A stretch of 13,660 nucleotides of DNA, from positions 1,384-15,043 of the forward strand of contig PLEU01000104.1 in assembly GCA_003136515.1 (NCBI GenBank), given 5' to 3'. This DNA comes from Spartobacteria bacterium. Its GTDB lineage: Bacteria > Verrucomicrobiota > Verrucomicrobiae > Chthoniobacterales > UBA6821. Both the position numbers and the translations under genes were made by a program. Within the stretch, counting starts at the first letter, position 1; every line of letters begins with the position of its first letter. This document shows, piece after piece, positions 1 through 7,718 of the stretch. The notes under the pieces were generated by a model that saw only the letters and a program-made list of their open reading frames with translations, was not told the DNA's origin and did not search any database.

Positions 1-1
1 T

Positions 2-736
2 CCGATCACGGCCTACCTCTCCGTGGCCTCGAAAGCGGCTGGTTTTGTTGTCCTGATCCGTCTTCTGCTTGCTCTGGAAGGCGTCTCTTTCCTTGCCCAC
101 AAACTCGAAGCCGTCATCACGCTCCTCGCTATATTAACCCTGATCTTCGGAAACTTCGCCGCCATTCCTCAGACCAACTTGAAACGCCTCCTTGGGTATT
201 CCAGCATCGCCCATGCAGGCTATCTCCTGATTGGCCTGGCCAGCCTGGGATCGGCGCTCGCCATTCCAGCCATTGGTTTCTACTTCGCCGGTTATCTCGG
301 AATGACCCTCCTGTCGTTCCTTGTCCTCTTGATTGTCACGGAAAATACGGGTGGCGACGACATCTCCCGATTCAACGGACTTTCCCAGCGTTCCCCTCTC
401 CTGGCTGGAGCCATGCTTCTCTCCATGGCCTCGCTCGCTGGTATCCCCTTCACCGCCGGATTCATCGGAAAGTTCCTTATCTTTGAAGTGGCGATCCATC
501 AGGGACATTACGGACTGGTGGTCATCGGCTGTGTCACCGTGGCCGCCGGATTTTATTACTACTTCAAGGTCGTACGAGCCATGTACTGGCAGCAGCCCAG
601 TGAGCTGACTCCAATTACCGTATCCACGACAGTTAAAGTCCTGATTGCCGTAATGGGAGCAGGAATTCTCGCCCTTGGCATCTATCCCTCCCCAGTTCTT
701 TCCGCGCTTGAGCCTGTTGTCAAGGCACTCCATTAG
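2..736 (+). CDS. nuoN: NADH-quinone oxidoreductase subunit N, C-terminal part (5' end outside the window)
   Basis: This is one of the antiporter-like membrane subunits of respiratory complex I, which couple NADH:quinone electron transfer to proton pumping in the inner membrane. The reading frame is open to the left edge: codons before the internal GTG at 23 read PITAYLS and continue into VASKAAGF, a segment typical of NuoN. The gene is therefore cut by the window, not started at 23. About 244 residues are visible, roughly the last half of a usual 480-500 residue protein. The segment QTNLKRLLGYSSIAHAGYL (about visible residues 57-75) is the NuoN/proton-antiporter family signature, with the conserved lysine in a broken helix. 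At least six hydrophobic helices follow, including the FTAGFIGKF region. The TAG stop lies 49 bp before recF. As the last subunit in usual nuo operons, it probably closes one. NuoL and NuoM are paralogous alternatives, but the short C-terminus and the motif spelling favour NuoN. Confidence 0.93.
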   Translation, partial: PITAYLSVASKAAGFVVLIRLLLALEGVSFLAHKLEAVITLLAILTLIFGNFAAIPQTNLKRLLGYSSIAHAGYLLIGLASLGSALAIPAIGFYFAGYLGMTLLSFLVLLIVTENTGGDDISRFNGLSQRSPLLAGAMLLSMASLAGIPFTAGFIGKFLIFEVAIHQGHYGLVVIGCVTVAAGFYYYFKVVRAMYWQQPSELTPITVSTTVKVLIAVMGAGILALGIYPSPVLSALEPVVKALH

Positions 737-785
737 GGGAATTTTCCGTTTCTTCCTCACGGGATGAAATCGCCGTATTTCTGAT

Positions 786-1832
786 TTGAGCAAGATTGAA
801 CTGCTGAGACTTCGCGAATTCCGCTGCTTTGAGTCACTGGAATATATCCCCGGGCCCAGCTTTAATTTTATCACTGGAGCAAACGCGCAGGGTAAAACCT
901 CCATTCTCGAGGCCATCTGCCTTCTGCTGCGGCTCCGATCGCCACGCACACCCAACCTGGGCGAAATGGTCAGATTTGGAGGCAGCGGTTTTTCCATCGA
1001 AGGAATGGTTGAGGAAACGCGCCTTAGCCTTACGTGTCTCCCGCCTGTGCGTTCTCTGAAAATTGACGGGGTGGCGCAGACAACATCTTCCGATTACCTC
1101 TCCAAAGGTCGGATTCTTTGCTTTGGCAGCGACGATCTGGGGCTTGTCAGCGGTGCAGCAGAGCGGCGTAGAAGGTTGCTCGACAGCGCCGGAATCCAAC
1201 TGAAAGGAAGGTACGCTCAGGATCTTAAAATTTATGACCGTGCCCTGCGATCTAGGAACCTGCTCCTGAGAGAAGGAGGACACGCTAGGGAAATCGCGGC
1301 CTACAATATACCTCTTTCAGAATCGGGTGATCGGATCATCAGTGCTCGTAGGGAACTGGTGATTGCCCTCTCGCCGCTCGCAGCGGATGCATGTCAGCGC
1401 ATCGCAGGAGAATCTCTTGAACTGGAGTATCAACCAGGGGCATCCCAACCTCTACTGGAAGCACTTCTGGCCAACCGTGAGGAAGAACTCCGACTCCGCC
1501 AGACACGCGTCGGCCCACAGAGGGATGATGTCAGTATTCGGCTAGACGGCATTCCTGCAGGAGCCTTTGCCTCTGAAGGACAACGCCGCACGATCGCCGT
1601 GGCACTCAAACTTGCTGTCGCAGGATTGATCCAAAAAGAGCACACAAGGCCGCCGATTCTCCTACTGGATGATATTTTTGGCGAATTAGATCCACCACGC
1701 AGGAATGCCCTGCTTTACGGCATCCCGGAAGAGTCACAGGTCTTCATCTCCACTGCCGATCTCGCCGGAATAGCACTCCCCACAGCCTCCATTTCCTTAA
1801 AATTGGCTCAGGGCATTCTGCATCATCTTTAG
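786..1832 (+). CDS. recF: DNA replication and repair protein RecF
   Basis: RecF is an SMC-like ABC ATPase of the cytoplasm that works with RecO and RecR to load RecA at single-stranded gaps during recombinational repair and replication restart. The 348 residues match the usual length of about 350-370. The Walker A motif GANAQGKTS is at residues 31-39, in the RecF-typical form (NAQGKT). The TRVGPQRDD segment precedes the signature motif SEGQRRT (263-269), and Walker B ILLLDD is at 291-296, followed by FGELD with the D-loop. The N-terminal KIELLRLREFRCF strand is also typical. The start is a TTG; the nearest upstream ATG in the region (764) is in another frame and stops at once. I see no good Shine-Dalgarno site. 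It follows nuoN by 49 bp and precedes the exbB-like gene, so it is not in the dnaA-dnaN-recF-gyrB arrangement within this window. Confidence 0.93.
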   Translation: MSKIELLRLREFRCFESLEYIPGPSFNFITGANAQGKTSILEAICLLLRLRSPRTPNLGEMVRFGGSGFSIEGMVEETRLSLTCLPPVRSLKIDGVAQTTSSDYLSKGRILCFGSDDLGLVSGAAERRRRLLDSAGIQLKGRYAQDLKIYDRALRSRNLLLREGGHAREIAAYNIPLSESGDRIISARRELVIALSPLAADACQRIAGESLELEYQPGASQPLLEALLANREEELRLRQTRVGPQRDDVSIRLDGIPAGAFASEGQRRTIAVALKLAVAGLIQKEHTRPPILLLDDIFGELDPPRRNALLYGIPEESQVFISTADLAGIALPTASISLKLAQGILHHL

Positions 1833-1877
1833 AGCCATCCTTGCGTGTCGGCATCTCTCAGCTATCCTACAGCTTCG

Positions 1878-2714
1878 ATGCCTAGGAATTCTCTCCTTTT
1901 CACACGCTCCATCGGTTTCATGCCCTCCGTGTGGCCCATTATCCTCTTACTCCTAATATCAGGGGTTTTTACTATGGTTGCTTCTGCGGATGAGACAAGC
2001 TCCGCCTCTCCCACGCCCTCCTCGGTCGTAAGTTCGCTTCCGATGCTCGCGGGTCAAAACACCCAGCCGGAGACCCTCGCGAGACTTCTCTTCGCAGGAG
2101 GTGTTGTCATGATCCCCTTGCTAATTCTCTCGGTCATCACTCTTGCCCTCATCCTGATTTATCTGTTCGCGCTGCGACGGGGTGCTGTGGCGAGTTCGCG
2201 TTTCATGGCCACAGTTGAGACACTTCTTAGCAAGGGTGACCTGATGGGAGCCCTCGCCATAGCCAATCGCCATCGTGACACCGTAGCAGGCATCATCTCA
2301 AGAACCTTGGAATTTCTCGCGCGCAATCCTCACGCCACTGATGATCAATTACGGGAAATAGCCCAGACGGAGGGTGGTCGTGAAGCTTCCGTGCTGAATC
2401 AGCGTGTGGCATGGCTCGCCGACATTGCCACGATCGCTCCGATGCTCGGGCTGCTGGGAACTGTCTTTGGCATGATCCGTTCCTTCAGTGTCATGGCCAA
2501 TGATGTCGCCGCCTCCCGCCCGATGCTGTTAGCCGAGGGCGTTGCCGAGGCACTAGTTGCAACGGCCGCAGGACTCGTGGTGGGTATTCCTGCCATGGCG
2601 GCCTATGCCTACTTCCGAGGGAGGGTTCAGGGAATGATATCGGAAATGGAAGGGGCGACAACACTACTCCTCACCAAGCTTGTGATTTCACGTGGAAAAA
2701 ATTCCCGTTTCTAG
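1878..2714 (+). CDS. exbB: MotA/TolQ/ExbB-family proton channel protein with N-terminal signal sequence
   Basis: Proteins of this family form the pentameric inner-membrane part of proton-driven motors (ExbB with TonB, TolQ with TolA, MotA in flagella). The typical core is clear. Numbered from the ATG at 1878, TM1 is about 70-99, a cytoplasmic stretch follows, then APMLGLLGTVFGMI (188-201) leads into TM2, and EGVAEALVATAAGLVVGIPA (220-239) forms TM3. An extra hydrophobic segment at about 19-36 ending VASA looks like a cleavable signal peptide, followed by a Ser/Pro-rich stretch and then TM1. This layout is common in longer ExbB homologues. The start is uncertain: GTG 1845, ATG 1878 and ATG 1920 are all in frame, none has a Shine-Dalgarno site, and 1920 would give the most compact signal peptide. 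An exbD-like gene follows after 42 bp, which makes an ExbB/ExbD pair highly likely. TolQ is the main alternative name. Confidence 0.9.
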   Translation: MPRNSLLFTRSIGFMPSVWPIILLLLISGVFTMVASADETSSASPTPSSVVSSLPMLAGQNTQPETLARLLFAGGVVMIPLLILSVITLALILIYLFALRRGAVASSRFMATVETLLSKGDLMGALAIANRHRDTVAGIISRTLEFLARNPHATDDQLREIAQTEGGREASVLNQRVAWLADIATIAPMLGLLGTVFGMIRSFSVMANDVAASRPMLLAEGVAEALVATAAGLVVGIPAMAAYAYFRGRVQGMISEMEGATTLLLTKLVISRGKNSRF

Positions 2715-2756
2715 AAACCAACTGCTCAGAGCCCATAACTGGAGCCCACTCTAGCC

Positions 2757-3203
2757 GTGAATTTTCGCACGAGCACCCAACCCGAACCCCGGGGCTTTCT
2801 CATTGCTCCGATGGTTGACATCCTGCTCGTGTTGCTCGGCTTTTTTATGCTGACGTGGAGCTTTTCTAGACAGGAACGGGAACTCGATGTACAGATGCCA
2901 TCGGCATCGGAAGCAAAGGAACATCGAAGTTCTGTCGGCGAAGTGATCGTAAATGTAAAATCGGACGGCACGCTGGTCATGAACCGCCGCGTCATGACTC
3001 CGGATGACCTTCTCGATGCCCTCACACGGGTTGCCAAACTCTACCCAGACCAAGCTGTCGTTCTCCGTGGAGATCAGCATGTCGATTACGGGCATATCGT
3101 TCAGACTCTTGATCTCTGCCGCCGTGCCAATATCTGGAACATTGCTTTCGCCACCGCAACCGGCATACCCGAAGATCGTCCTCCCAGTGGGACCACACCT
3201 TGA
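2757..3203 (+). CDS. exbD: ExbD/TolR-family biopolymer transport protein
   Basis: ExbD/TolR proteins are single-pass inner-membrane partners of ExbB/TolQ; an aspartate in the transmembrane helix takes part in proton flow, and the periplasmic domain engages the driven protein. The product is 148 residues, the usual length. A short cytoplasmic N-terminus is followed by APMVDILLVLLGFFML (about 17-32), with Asp21 at the expected place. The periplasmic domain keeps the family pattern: IVNVKSDGTLVMN, then VVLRGDQHVDYGHIVQTLDL and RRANIWNIAFAT near the C-terminus. The start is a GTG with a GGAG at 2741-2744, about 12 nt upstream, a rather wide spacing. The stop TGA overlaps the TTG start of the TPR gene in a TTGA arrangement, which suggests translational coupling. 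No TonB or TolA lies next to it. Confidence 0.9.
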   Translation: MNFRTSTQPEPRGFLIAPMVDILLVLLGFFMLTWSFSRQERELDVQMPSASEAKEHRSSVGEVIVNVKSDGTLVMNRRVMTPDDLLDALTRVAKLYPDQAVVLRGDQHVDYGHIVQTLDLCRRANIWNIAFATATGIPEDRPPSGTTP

Positions 3204-5839
3204 ATCGTGTAGTGAGACTTCACCACCCCACTCTTGCCCCCGTGCTGAGCGGCCTCTTGGTAGGCTTGGCTGTATGTGCGGCGTTGCATGCCCAACTATC
3301 CTCCCAGCCACCATCGGACAATTCTGCTGAGCCGGAAGTCCGACGAGCACTTCCCCCAACAGCGCCTTTTACGACTCCCACACCGATTCCGGTCATGAAG
3401 GCCCTGCCCGTAGATGGGACGGATGGATCGGACACTTCTGCGGCGCCACTCCCCTCCGTCCAAACGCAACAAACGCCGTCAACACTGCAACCCAGCACTC
3501 CCGCCCCAACCATCACCCCTGTTGCTTCCCCTTCCACAACACCATTCACTCCCTACCAAAGTTCTGATCCGGACGGGAGCATTCGGATCGCGCCCTCCGT
3601 GACTGGAGATGCTGCAGCAGCCCTCGCTGCCCAATTGCAGCTTGCCGAAGGGTATTATGCCGGTAAGCAGTCGGAGTCCGCCGTCACGGAGTACGAAAAA
3701 TTTCTGGCCATGAGTTCCATTAATACTCCGGGCCGCGAAAAAGCGCTCTATCATCTTGCTGAATCCCAGCGACTTATGGGAAGCAGCATGGCTGCCGAAT
3801 CAACACTCCAGCGGTTGCTTCAAGAGAATCCAAACGGACCATTCAAAGCCGCCGCGGAATTCCGACTCGGAGAATTGAATGAAGCTGACGGAACGCTGCT
3901 CTTGGCCGCAGATGCATTTTCCCAATCCGCCCTCGCGGCTACCGATCCCGCCATCAAACAGGCGGCGAATTTCAGGGAAGCCCTCTGTCGTGAAAAGGGT
4001 GGACAGAAAGATCAAGCGACACGCATCTTTCAAACCCTTGCAAGGAGCACGGGGGAAAATGCCTATCGCATCCCTGCCCAGCTTCATCTCGCCGATTCGG
4101 AAGTCGCCTCCGGCAGCAAAGATCAAGCTCTGGATTGGTATCGCGAAATTCTTTCATCGAAACCTCACGGAAATACCTTCGGCGAAGCTGCTGTCAAGTC
4201 AGCGCTCATCTTGGCTGATCTGGGGAAAATAGAGGAAGCGAGAAAGCTCTTTGAGAGCGTCGCTGCGACCAAGGATGCAGGCGCGTGGCAATCAGCAGCC
4301 GCCCTTGGCGCTCTGAGGCTTGCCGCATCATCCAATGATCAGACCGAAGTATTGAAACTGGCCAGCACGGCACTTTCCGGCGACCCGGAGAACAAGCCGG
4401 AAATCCTGCTGCTCCAGGCCAATGCCTCGCGCAAAGTTGGAAAAAATAGCCAAGCTCTTGCTATCTACGATACTATCATCAAGGAATATCCCGGCAGCAA
4501 AGCCTCGACAATCGCCCCTTTCCAGCGGCTTTTGGTATTGCATGACACACATGCCGATTCCCTGCTCACCGAAATTGACCAGTACCTGCTAACGGCCTCC
4601 GATCCGTCAGATCGCTCGAGAGCCCAGCTTCTCAAGGCCGAGGAGACGTTGCGGCGGGGACGCTTCAAGGATGCCGCTGCACTCTATCATCAAATCGACA
4701 CTTCGGCACTTCCACCCTCCTCGAAAACGGATATTCTTTATAAGGAAGCTTGGGCGTTGATCCAGGCTGGAGATAAGGAGGATGCGGCTGAGGCGCTTGC
4801 GACGTTCATCAAAGCCTATCCGAATGATGAAAAGGCTCCAGCTGCCCTTGCCCAACTCGCTCTGCTGAAACAGCAGCAAAAAGATGTTGCAGGAGCCCTT
4901 GCGGATTTTTCCCAACTGGAACTGCACTATCCCAAAGCTCCGGAGCGGGAGCTTGCACTTCAGCAAAAGGCTTTGCTCCTCGGGCAGCAGCAGGATGACA
5001 CGGGGATGGTGGAGGCATTCAGGCTCCTCCTTCATGACTACCCGAACAGCACAGCCAAGGCTCAGGCTCATTACTGGATCGGATGGACTGCCCTCTCCAA
5101 CAAGGATTATCCGACGGCAGTTTTGGAACTCTCCCAAGCTCGCGCTGCCGATCCAAAACAGTTCGGCGAACGTGCGGGACTTCGCATTCTGCTAGCTGAT
5201 TATTATCTGAACAAACCCGATGATGCGGAACGTGAAGCATCAACTCTGAGCCCATCGTCCATTCCCCCCGAAGTGGGACGCTGGCTTGGTCTAAAAGCGA
5301 TGGAATCCGGGAACGCGCCGAAAGCGGAGAAATTCCTTGCACCCCTTGTGAGAGACGGACTTCCGGGATCATCCGATCCGGAAATCCAAAAAACACTAGC
5401 AACTGCCCTCATCAGTGAGGGAAAATTCCGAGACGCGCAGGCTCCTGCCGCGGCCTGCCTGAAGCTATCCAATGACCCAGCATCCAGAGCTCAGGCTCTG
5501 CTTCTGGGGGCATCGATTCAGCGTTCGATGAAAAATCTACCTCAGGCCTCATCCATGATCGACGAGGCCATGCTACTCCAACCTGAGGGACCGATCAATG
5601 CCGAGGCGAGAATCTTGGCAGGCGATCTGTTCATCGCTCGACAAGACTTTGCCAATGCGGCAAAAGCGTACGTCACTGTCGCTGTGCTTTCGGATGACCC
5701 GAGCCTAGCCCCCAAAGCCCTAGCAAAAGCCGTCGATGCCTATCGGCGTGCCGGTGATCTCACGGAGGCTGAAAAATCACTTGAGGAGTTGAAAAAACGC
5801 TTTCCGGATGCTCCATTGCCTCCGATGCCCAAGTCATGA
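3200..5839 (+). CDS. Large exported tetratricopeptide-repeat protein of the ExbB/ExbD block
   Basis: The product is 879 residues. A positively charged N-terminus and hydrophobic stretch (about 12-29) ending ALHA form a signal peptide with likely cleavage near residue 31. A Pro/Thr/Ser-rich, probably flexible linker covers about 48-125. From about 140 to 870 the protein is a series of helical repeats of TPR type, with recurring pairs such as YAGKQSESAVTEYEKFL, GKNSQALAIYDTIIKEYPGS and GDKEDAAEALATFIKAYPND. Such proteins are protein-binding scaffolds; in the Tol system the shorter TPR protein CpoB (YbgF) works in the periplasm beside TolQ/TolR. By position and export signal I infer a periplasmic partner of the ExbB/ExbD motor, but its ligand cannot be read from the sequence. 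It starts with TTG inside the exbD stop (TTGA) and ends in an ATGA overlap with the next gene. No enzymatic motif is visible. Confidence 0.8.
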   Translation: MNRVVRLHHPTLAPVLSGLLVGLAVCAALHAQLSSQPPSDNSAEPEVRRALPPTAPFTTPTPIPVMKALPVDGTDGSDTSAAPLPSVQTQQTPSTLQPSTPAPTITPVASPSTTPFTPYQSSDPDGSIRIAPSVTGDAAAALAAQLQLAEGYYAGKQSESAVTEYEKFLAMSSINTPGREKALYHLAESQRLMGSSMAAESTLQRLLQENPNGPFKAAAEFRLGELNEADGTLLLAADAFSQSALAATDPAIKQAANFREALCREKGGQKDQATRIFQTLARSTGENAYRIPAQLHLADSEVASGSKDQALDWYREILSSKPHGNTFGEAAVKSALILADLGKIEEARKLFESVAATKDAGAWQSAAALGALRLAASSNDQTEVLKLASTALSGDPENKPEILLLQANASRKVGKNSQALAIYDTIIKEYPGSKASTIAPFQRLLVLHDTHADSLLTEIDQYLLTASDPSDRSRAQLLKAEETLRRGRFKDAAALYHQIDTSALPPSSKTDILYKEAWALIQAGDKEDAAEALATFIKAYPNDEKAPAALAQLALLKQQQKDVAGALADFSQLELHYPKAPERELALQQKALLLGQQQDDTGMVEAFRLLLHDYPNSTAKAQAHYWIGWTALSNKDYPTAVLELSQARAADPKQFGERAGLRILLADYYLNKPDDAEREASTLSPSSIPPEVGRWLGLKAMESGNAPKAEKFLAPLVRDGLPGSSDPEIQKTLATALISEGKFRDAQAPAAACLKLSNDPASRAQALLLGASIQRSMKNLPQASSMIDEAMLLQPEGPINAEARILAGDLFIARQDFANAAKAYVTVAVLSDDPSLAPKALAKAVDAYRRAGDLTEAEKSLEELKKRFPDAPLPPMPKS

Positions 5840-6558
5840 AAAATCTTCCCATGGGTTCTCAGTTATTCCTGGCGTTGCTCGTTCTCGTGATGACGGGCGT
5901 CACTGGCCAGGCCATCGCCACAGATATCGCCGCTCCCACCTCGCTCGGCAACCGTTCAACAAATGCAGATTCAGGTGATGCGGCCCCGGCAATTCCCACA
6001 AATAGTCCGACCGCCCCCTCACCAATATCTCCGCCCCCTCCGGCCGCTGCAACTCTTCCGGCAAACTCCTGTCAACCTCCTTTGGTTTCACATGATCTTC
6101 CCGAAATACATGCCAAAATTTCGCTCCCCAAAGATTGGACCTTGATCCCAGGCAAGCTGCTGGAGGGCGAAATGCTTCTGGCAACGAAGGAAAAGATATC
6201 GGGCGACACCGATCCCTGGACAACCGGGTTGAGCATGACCATTGACCGGAACGGGGCGAAGGACTCCGGCCAGAAAGCAAGTGAATATGCGATGGGTCTG
6301 GCTCGGGAGTTGAATGAAAAAGCAGGAGATGAGGCCACCCCCATAAAACAATCCCAATCAGGGGTATTTCATGAAATCAGTTTCGAATTTCCCGTTGAAG
6401 GAGATCAGCCTCTTCAGATGACCGAAGTCATGCGTGCCAATGACTCCACGGGCACACTGGCGGTGATTCTCTGGCAATCTCCCAAGGCGGAGGCACTCAA
6501 GTTGGAGCCTCTAAAGGAGAGCATATTGGCCGGCTTGAAACTCGATCCGAATCAATGA
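5836..6558 (+). CDS. Exported protein of unknown function between TPR protein and HtrA protease
   Basis: I do not recognise this 240-residue protein. It begins with a signal peptide (hydrophobic core about 9-24, likely cleavage after AIA near residue 28). A Pro/Ala/Ser/Thr-rich linker (about 41-76) includes a run of prolines, and a mixed alpha/beta domain of about 150 residues follows (87-237). That domain contains HAKISLPKDWTLIPGK, a central helix with ASEYAMGLARELNEKAG, and a C-terminal helix KLEPLKESILAGLKL. The order (strand, Pro-Trp turn, strand pair, helix, strands, final helix) resembles Mog1/PsbP-like folds, but this is a pattern impression and not a family match. It overlaps both neighbours by ATGA, so it is very probably translated together with the TPR protein and the protease and acts in the same periplasmic process. 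Confidence 0.75.
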   Translation: MKNLPMGSQLFLALLVLVMTGVTGQAIATDIAAPTSLGNRSTNADSGDAAPAIPTNSPTAPSPISPPPPAAATLPANSCQPPLVSHDLPEIHAKISLPKDWTLIPGKLLEGEMLLATKEKISGDTDPWTTGLSMTIDRNGAKDSGQKASEYAMGLARELNEKAGDEATPIKQSQSGVFHEISFEFPVEGDQPLQMTEVMRANDSTGTLAVILWQSPKAEALKLEPLKESILAGLKLDPNQ

Positions 6559-7718
6559 CACAGTTTCAGAAGCGTCGCGGGAATCTTCCGGGATTCCTTC
6601 TTTTTTTACTGCTGCTTGGACTGGTTGTCGGGGCTATCTCATTCTGGAAAATCATGCAGCCCGAAACTCCCGCCCCCTCGGGAGTCATTGTCCACGGTGG
6701 AGGAGTGGCTTCATCCACGTTGGAAAGAACTTCCGACTCCTCGGAACATTCACTGGAAGCACTCGATTCCGAATTCACCAGCCTAGTGGACCGCGTTATT
6801 CCCTCGGTCGTGAGCATCACGACAACCGCAGCCCCGGATCGCGAGGCACTTGTGCGGCAGTTTTTCGGGCTCGGGAGAGGCGACGTCACCCCAACAAGCA
6901 AGATGGGCTCTGGTATGATCGTCTCCTCCGAAGGCTACATTGTCACCAACTGGCATGTGGTCAACGGCGCAGCGGAGGTATCGGTTCAACTGAGTGATGG
7001 ACGCACGCTCCCTGCTCGGATTGCAGGAATTGATCAAAGTTCCGATATTGCAGTTCTCAAAGTGGATGCCGAGGGACTGACTCCGATCGCCTTCGGAGAC
7101 TCGGAACAGGTCCGCGTGGGTCAGATGGTCTTTGCCGTGGGAAATCCCTTCGGTCTCCAAGAAACGGTCACCCAGGGCATCATCAGCGCCAAGGGACGGC
7201 GTACGCTCAGTGAAGCCGCCAATGAATTTTTTCAGACCAGCACTACGATCAACCCGGGCAACTCGGGGGGGCCTCTCATTGACATTCATGGCAACGTCAT
7301 CGGCATCAACAATTTCATCATTAGCCGGAGCGGAGGCTCCGAGGGGATCGGATTCGCCATCCCCTCCAATGTGGCACGAAGGGTTTATGAAGATATCATC
7401 CAGCATGGAAGGGTTATCCACCCGTGGTTTGGAGTGGTCATGCGCCCGCTCACGCCCTCACTTGCAGAACAACTTGGTCTTCCTGACACGAACGGGGCCC
7501 TTGTTGCAACGACTCAGTCGAATTCACCGGCGGAACGCAGCGGCTTGGAGGGTGGCGACGTGATTATTTCATTTAACGGCCGGCCTATCCGCGATGGCAA
7601 AGATCTAAAAAACCGTGTCACGGAGGCTCAGGTAGGAACTCCAGTGAAATTCACCGTGCTCCGCAGCGGAAGTCCTCTGGAACTGAGTGCCGTGATGGAA
7701 GAGGCTCCCAGAGACTGA
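6555..7718 (+). CDS. Membrane-anchored HtrA/Deg-family serine protease with one PDZ domain
   Basis: HtrA proteases are trimeric trypsin-like periplasmic enzymes that degrade or sense misfolded envelope proteins. The 387-residue product has an N-terminal hydrophobic segment (about 13-31) without a clear cleavage site, which suggests a membrane anchor. The protease domain shows the full triad: His134 in TNWHVV, Asp164 in QSSDIAVLKV and Ser237 in NPGNSGGPL. NPFGLQETVTQGIISAKGR is the usual family segment. A single PDZ domain follows (about 291-380, with GLEGGDVIISFNGRPI). One PDZ plus an anchor is the DegS/HtrA-like layout; DegP and DegQ have two PDZ domains. The segment before the serine reads QTSTTINPG where many homologues have QTDAAINPG. 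It starts in an ATGA overlap with the preceding gene and closes the exbB-to-protease block. Whether it is regulatory (DegS-like) or degradative cannot be decided here. Confidence 0.92.
   Translation: MTQFQKRRGNLPGFLLFLLLLGLVVGAISFWKIMQPETPAPSGVIVHGGGVASSTLERTSDSSEHSLEALDSEFTSLVDRVIPSVVSITTTAAPDREALVRQFFGLGRGDVTPTSKMGSGMIVSSEGYIVTNWHVVNGAAEVSVQLSDGRTLPARIAGIDQSSDIAVLKVDAEGLTPIAFGDSEQVRVGQMVFAVGNPFGLQETVTQGIISAKGRRTLSEAANEFFQTSTTINPGNSGGPLIDIHGNVIGINNFIISRSGGSEGIGFAIPSNVARRVYEDIIQHGRVIHPWFGVVMRPLTPSLAEQLGLPDTNGALVATTQSNSPAERSGLEGGDVIISFNGRPIRDGKDLKNRVTEAQVGTPVKFTVLRSGSPLELSAVMEEAPRD

Noticed and set aside
134..997. Long minus-strand frame (287 codons) opposite nuoN and recF
   Set aside because: It runs antisense to two clearly recognised genes, its product is rich in Arg/Gly/Ser without domains, and it spans the gap between genes, as a mirror of their codon bias would.
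2751..3359. Minus-strand frame of 202 codons opposite exbD
   Set aside because: The plus strand encodes an unmistakable ExbD with Asp21 and typical periplasmic motifs; the antisense frame has no recognisable domain.
6783..7421. Minus-strand frame of 212 codons opposite the protease gene
   Set aside because: It covers the catalytic domain of the HtrA gene in antisense and its product looks like reverse-strand shadow coding.
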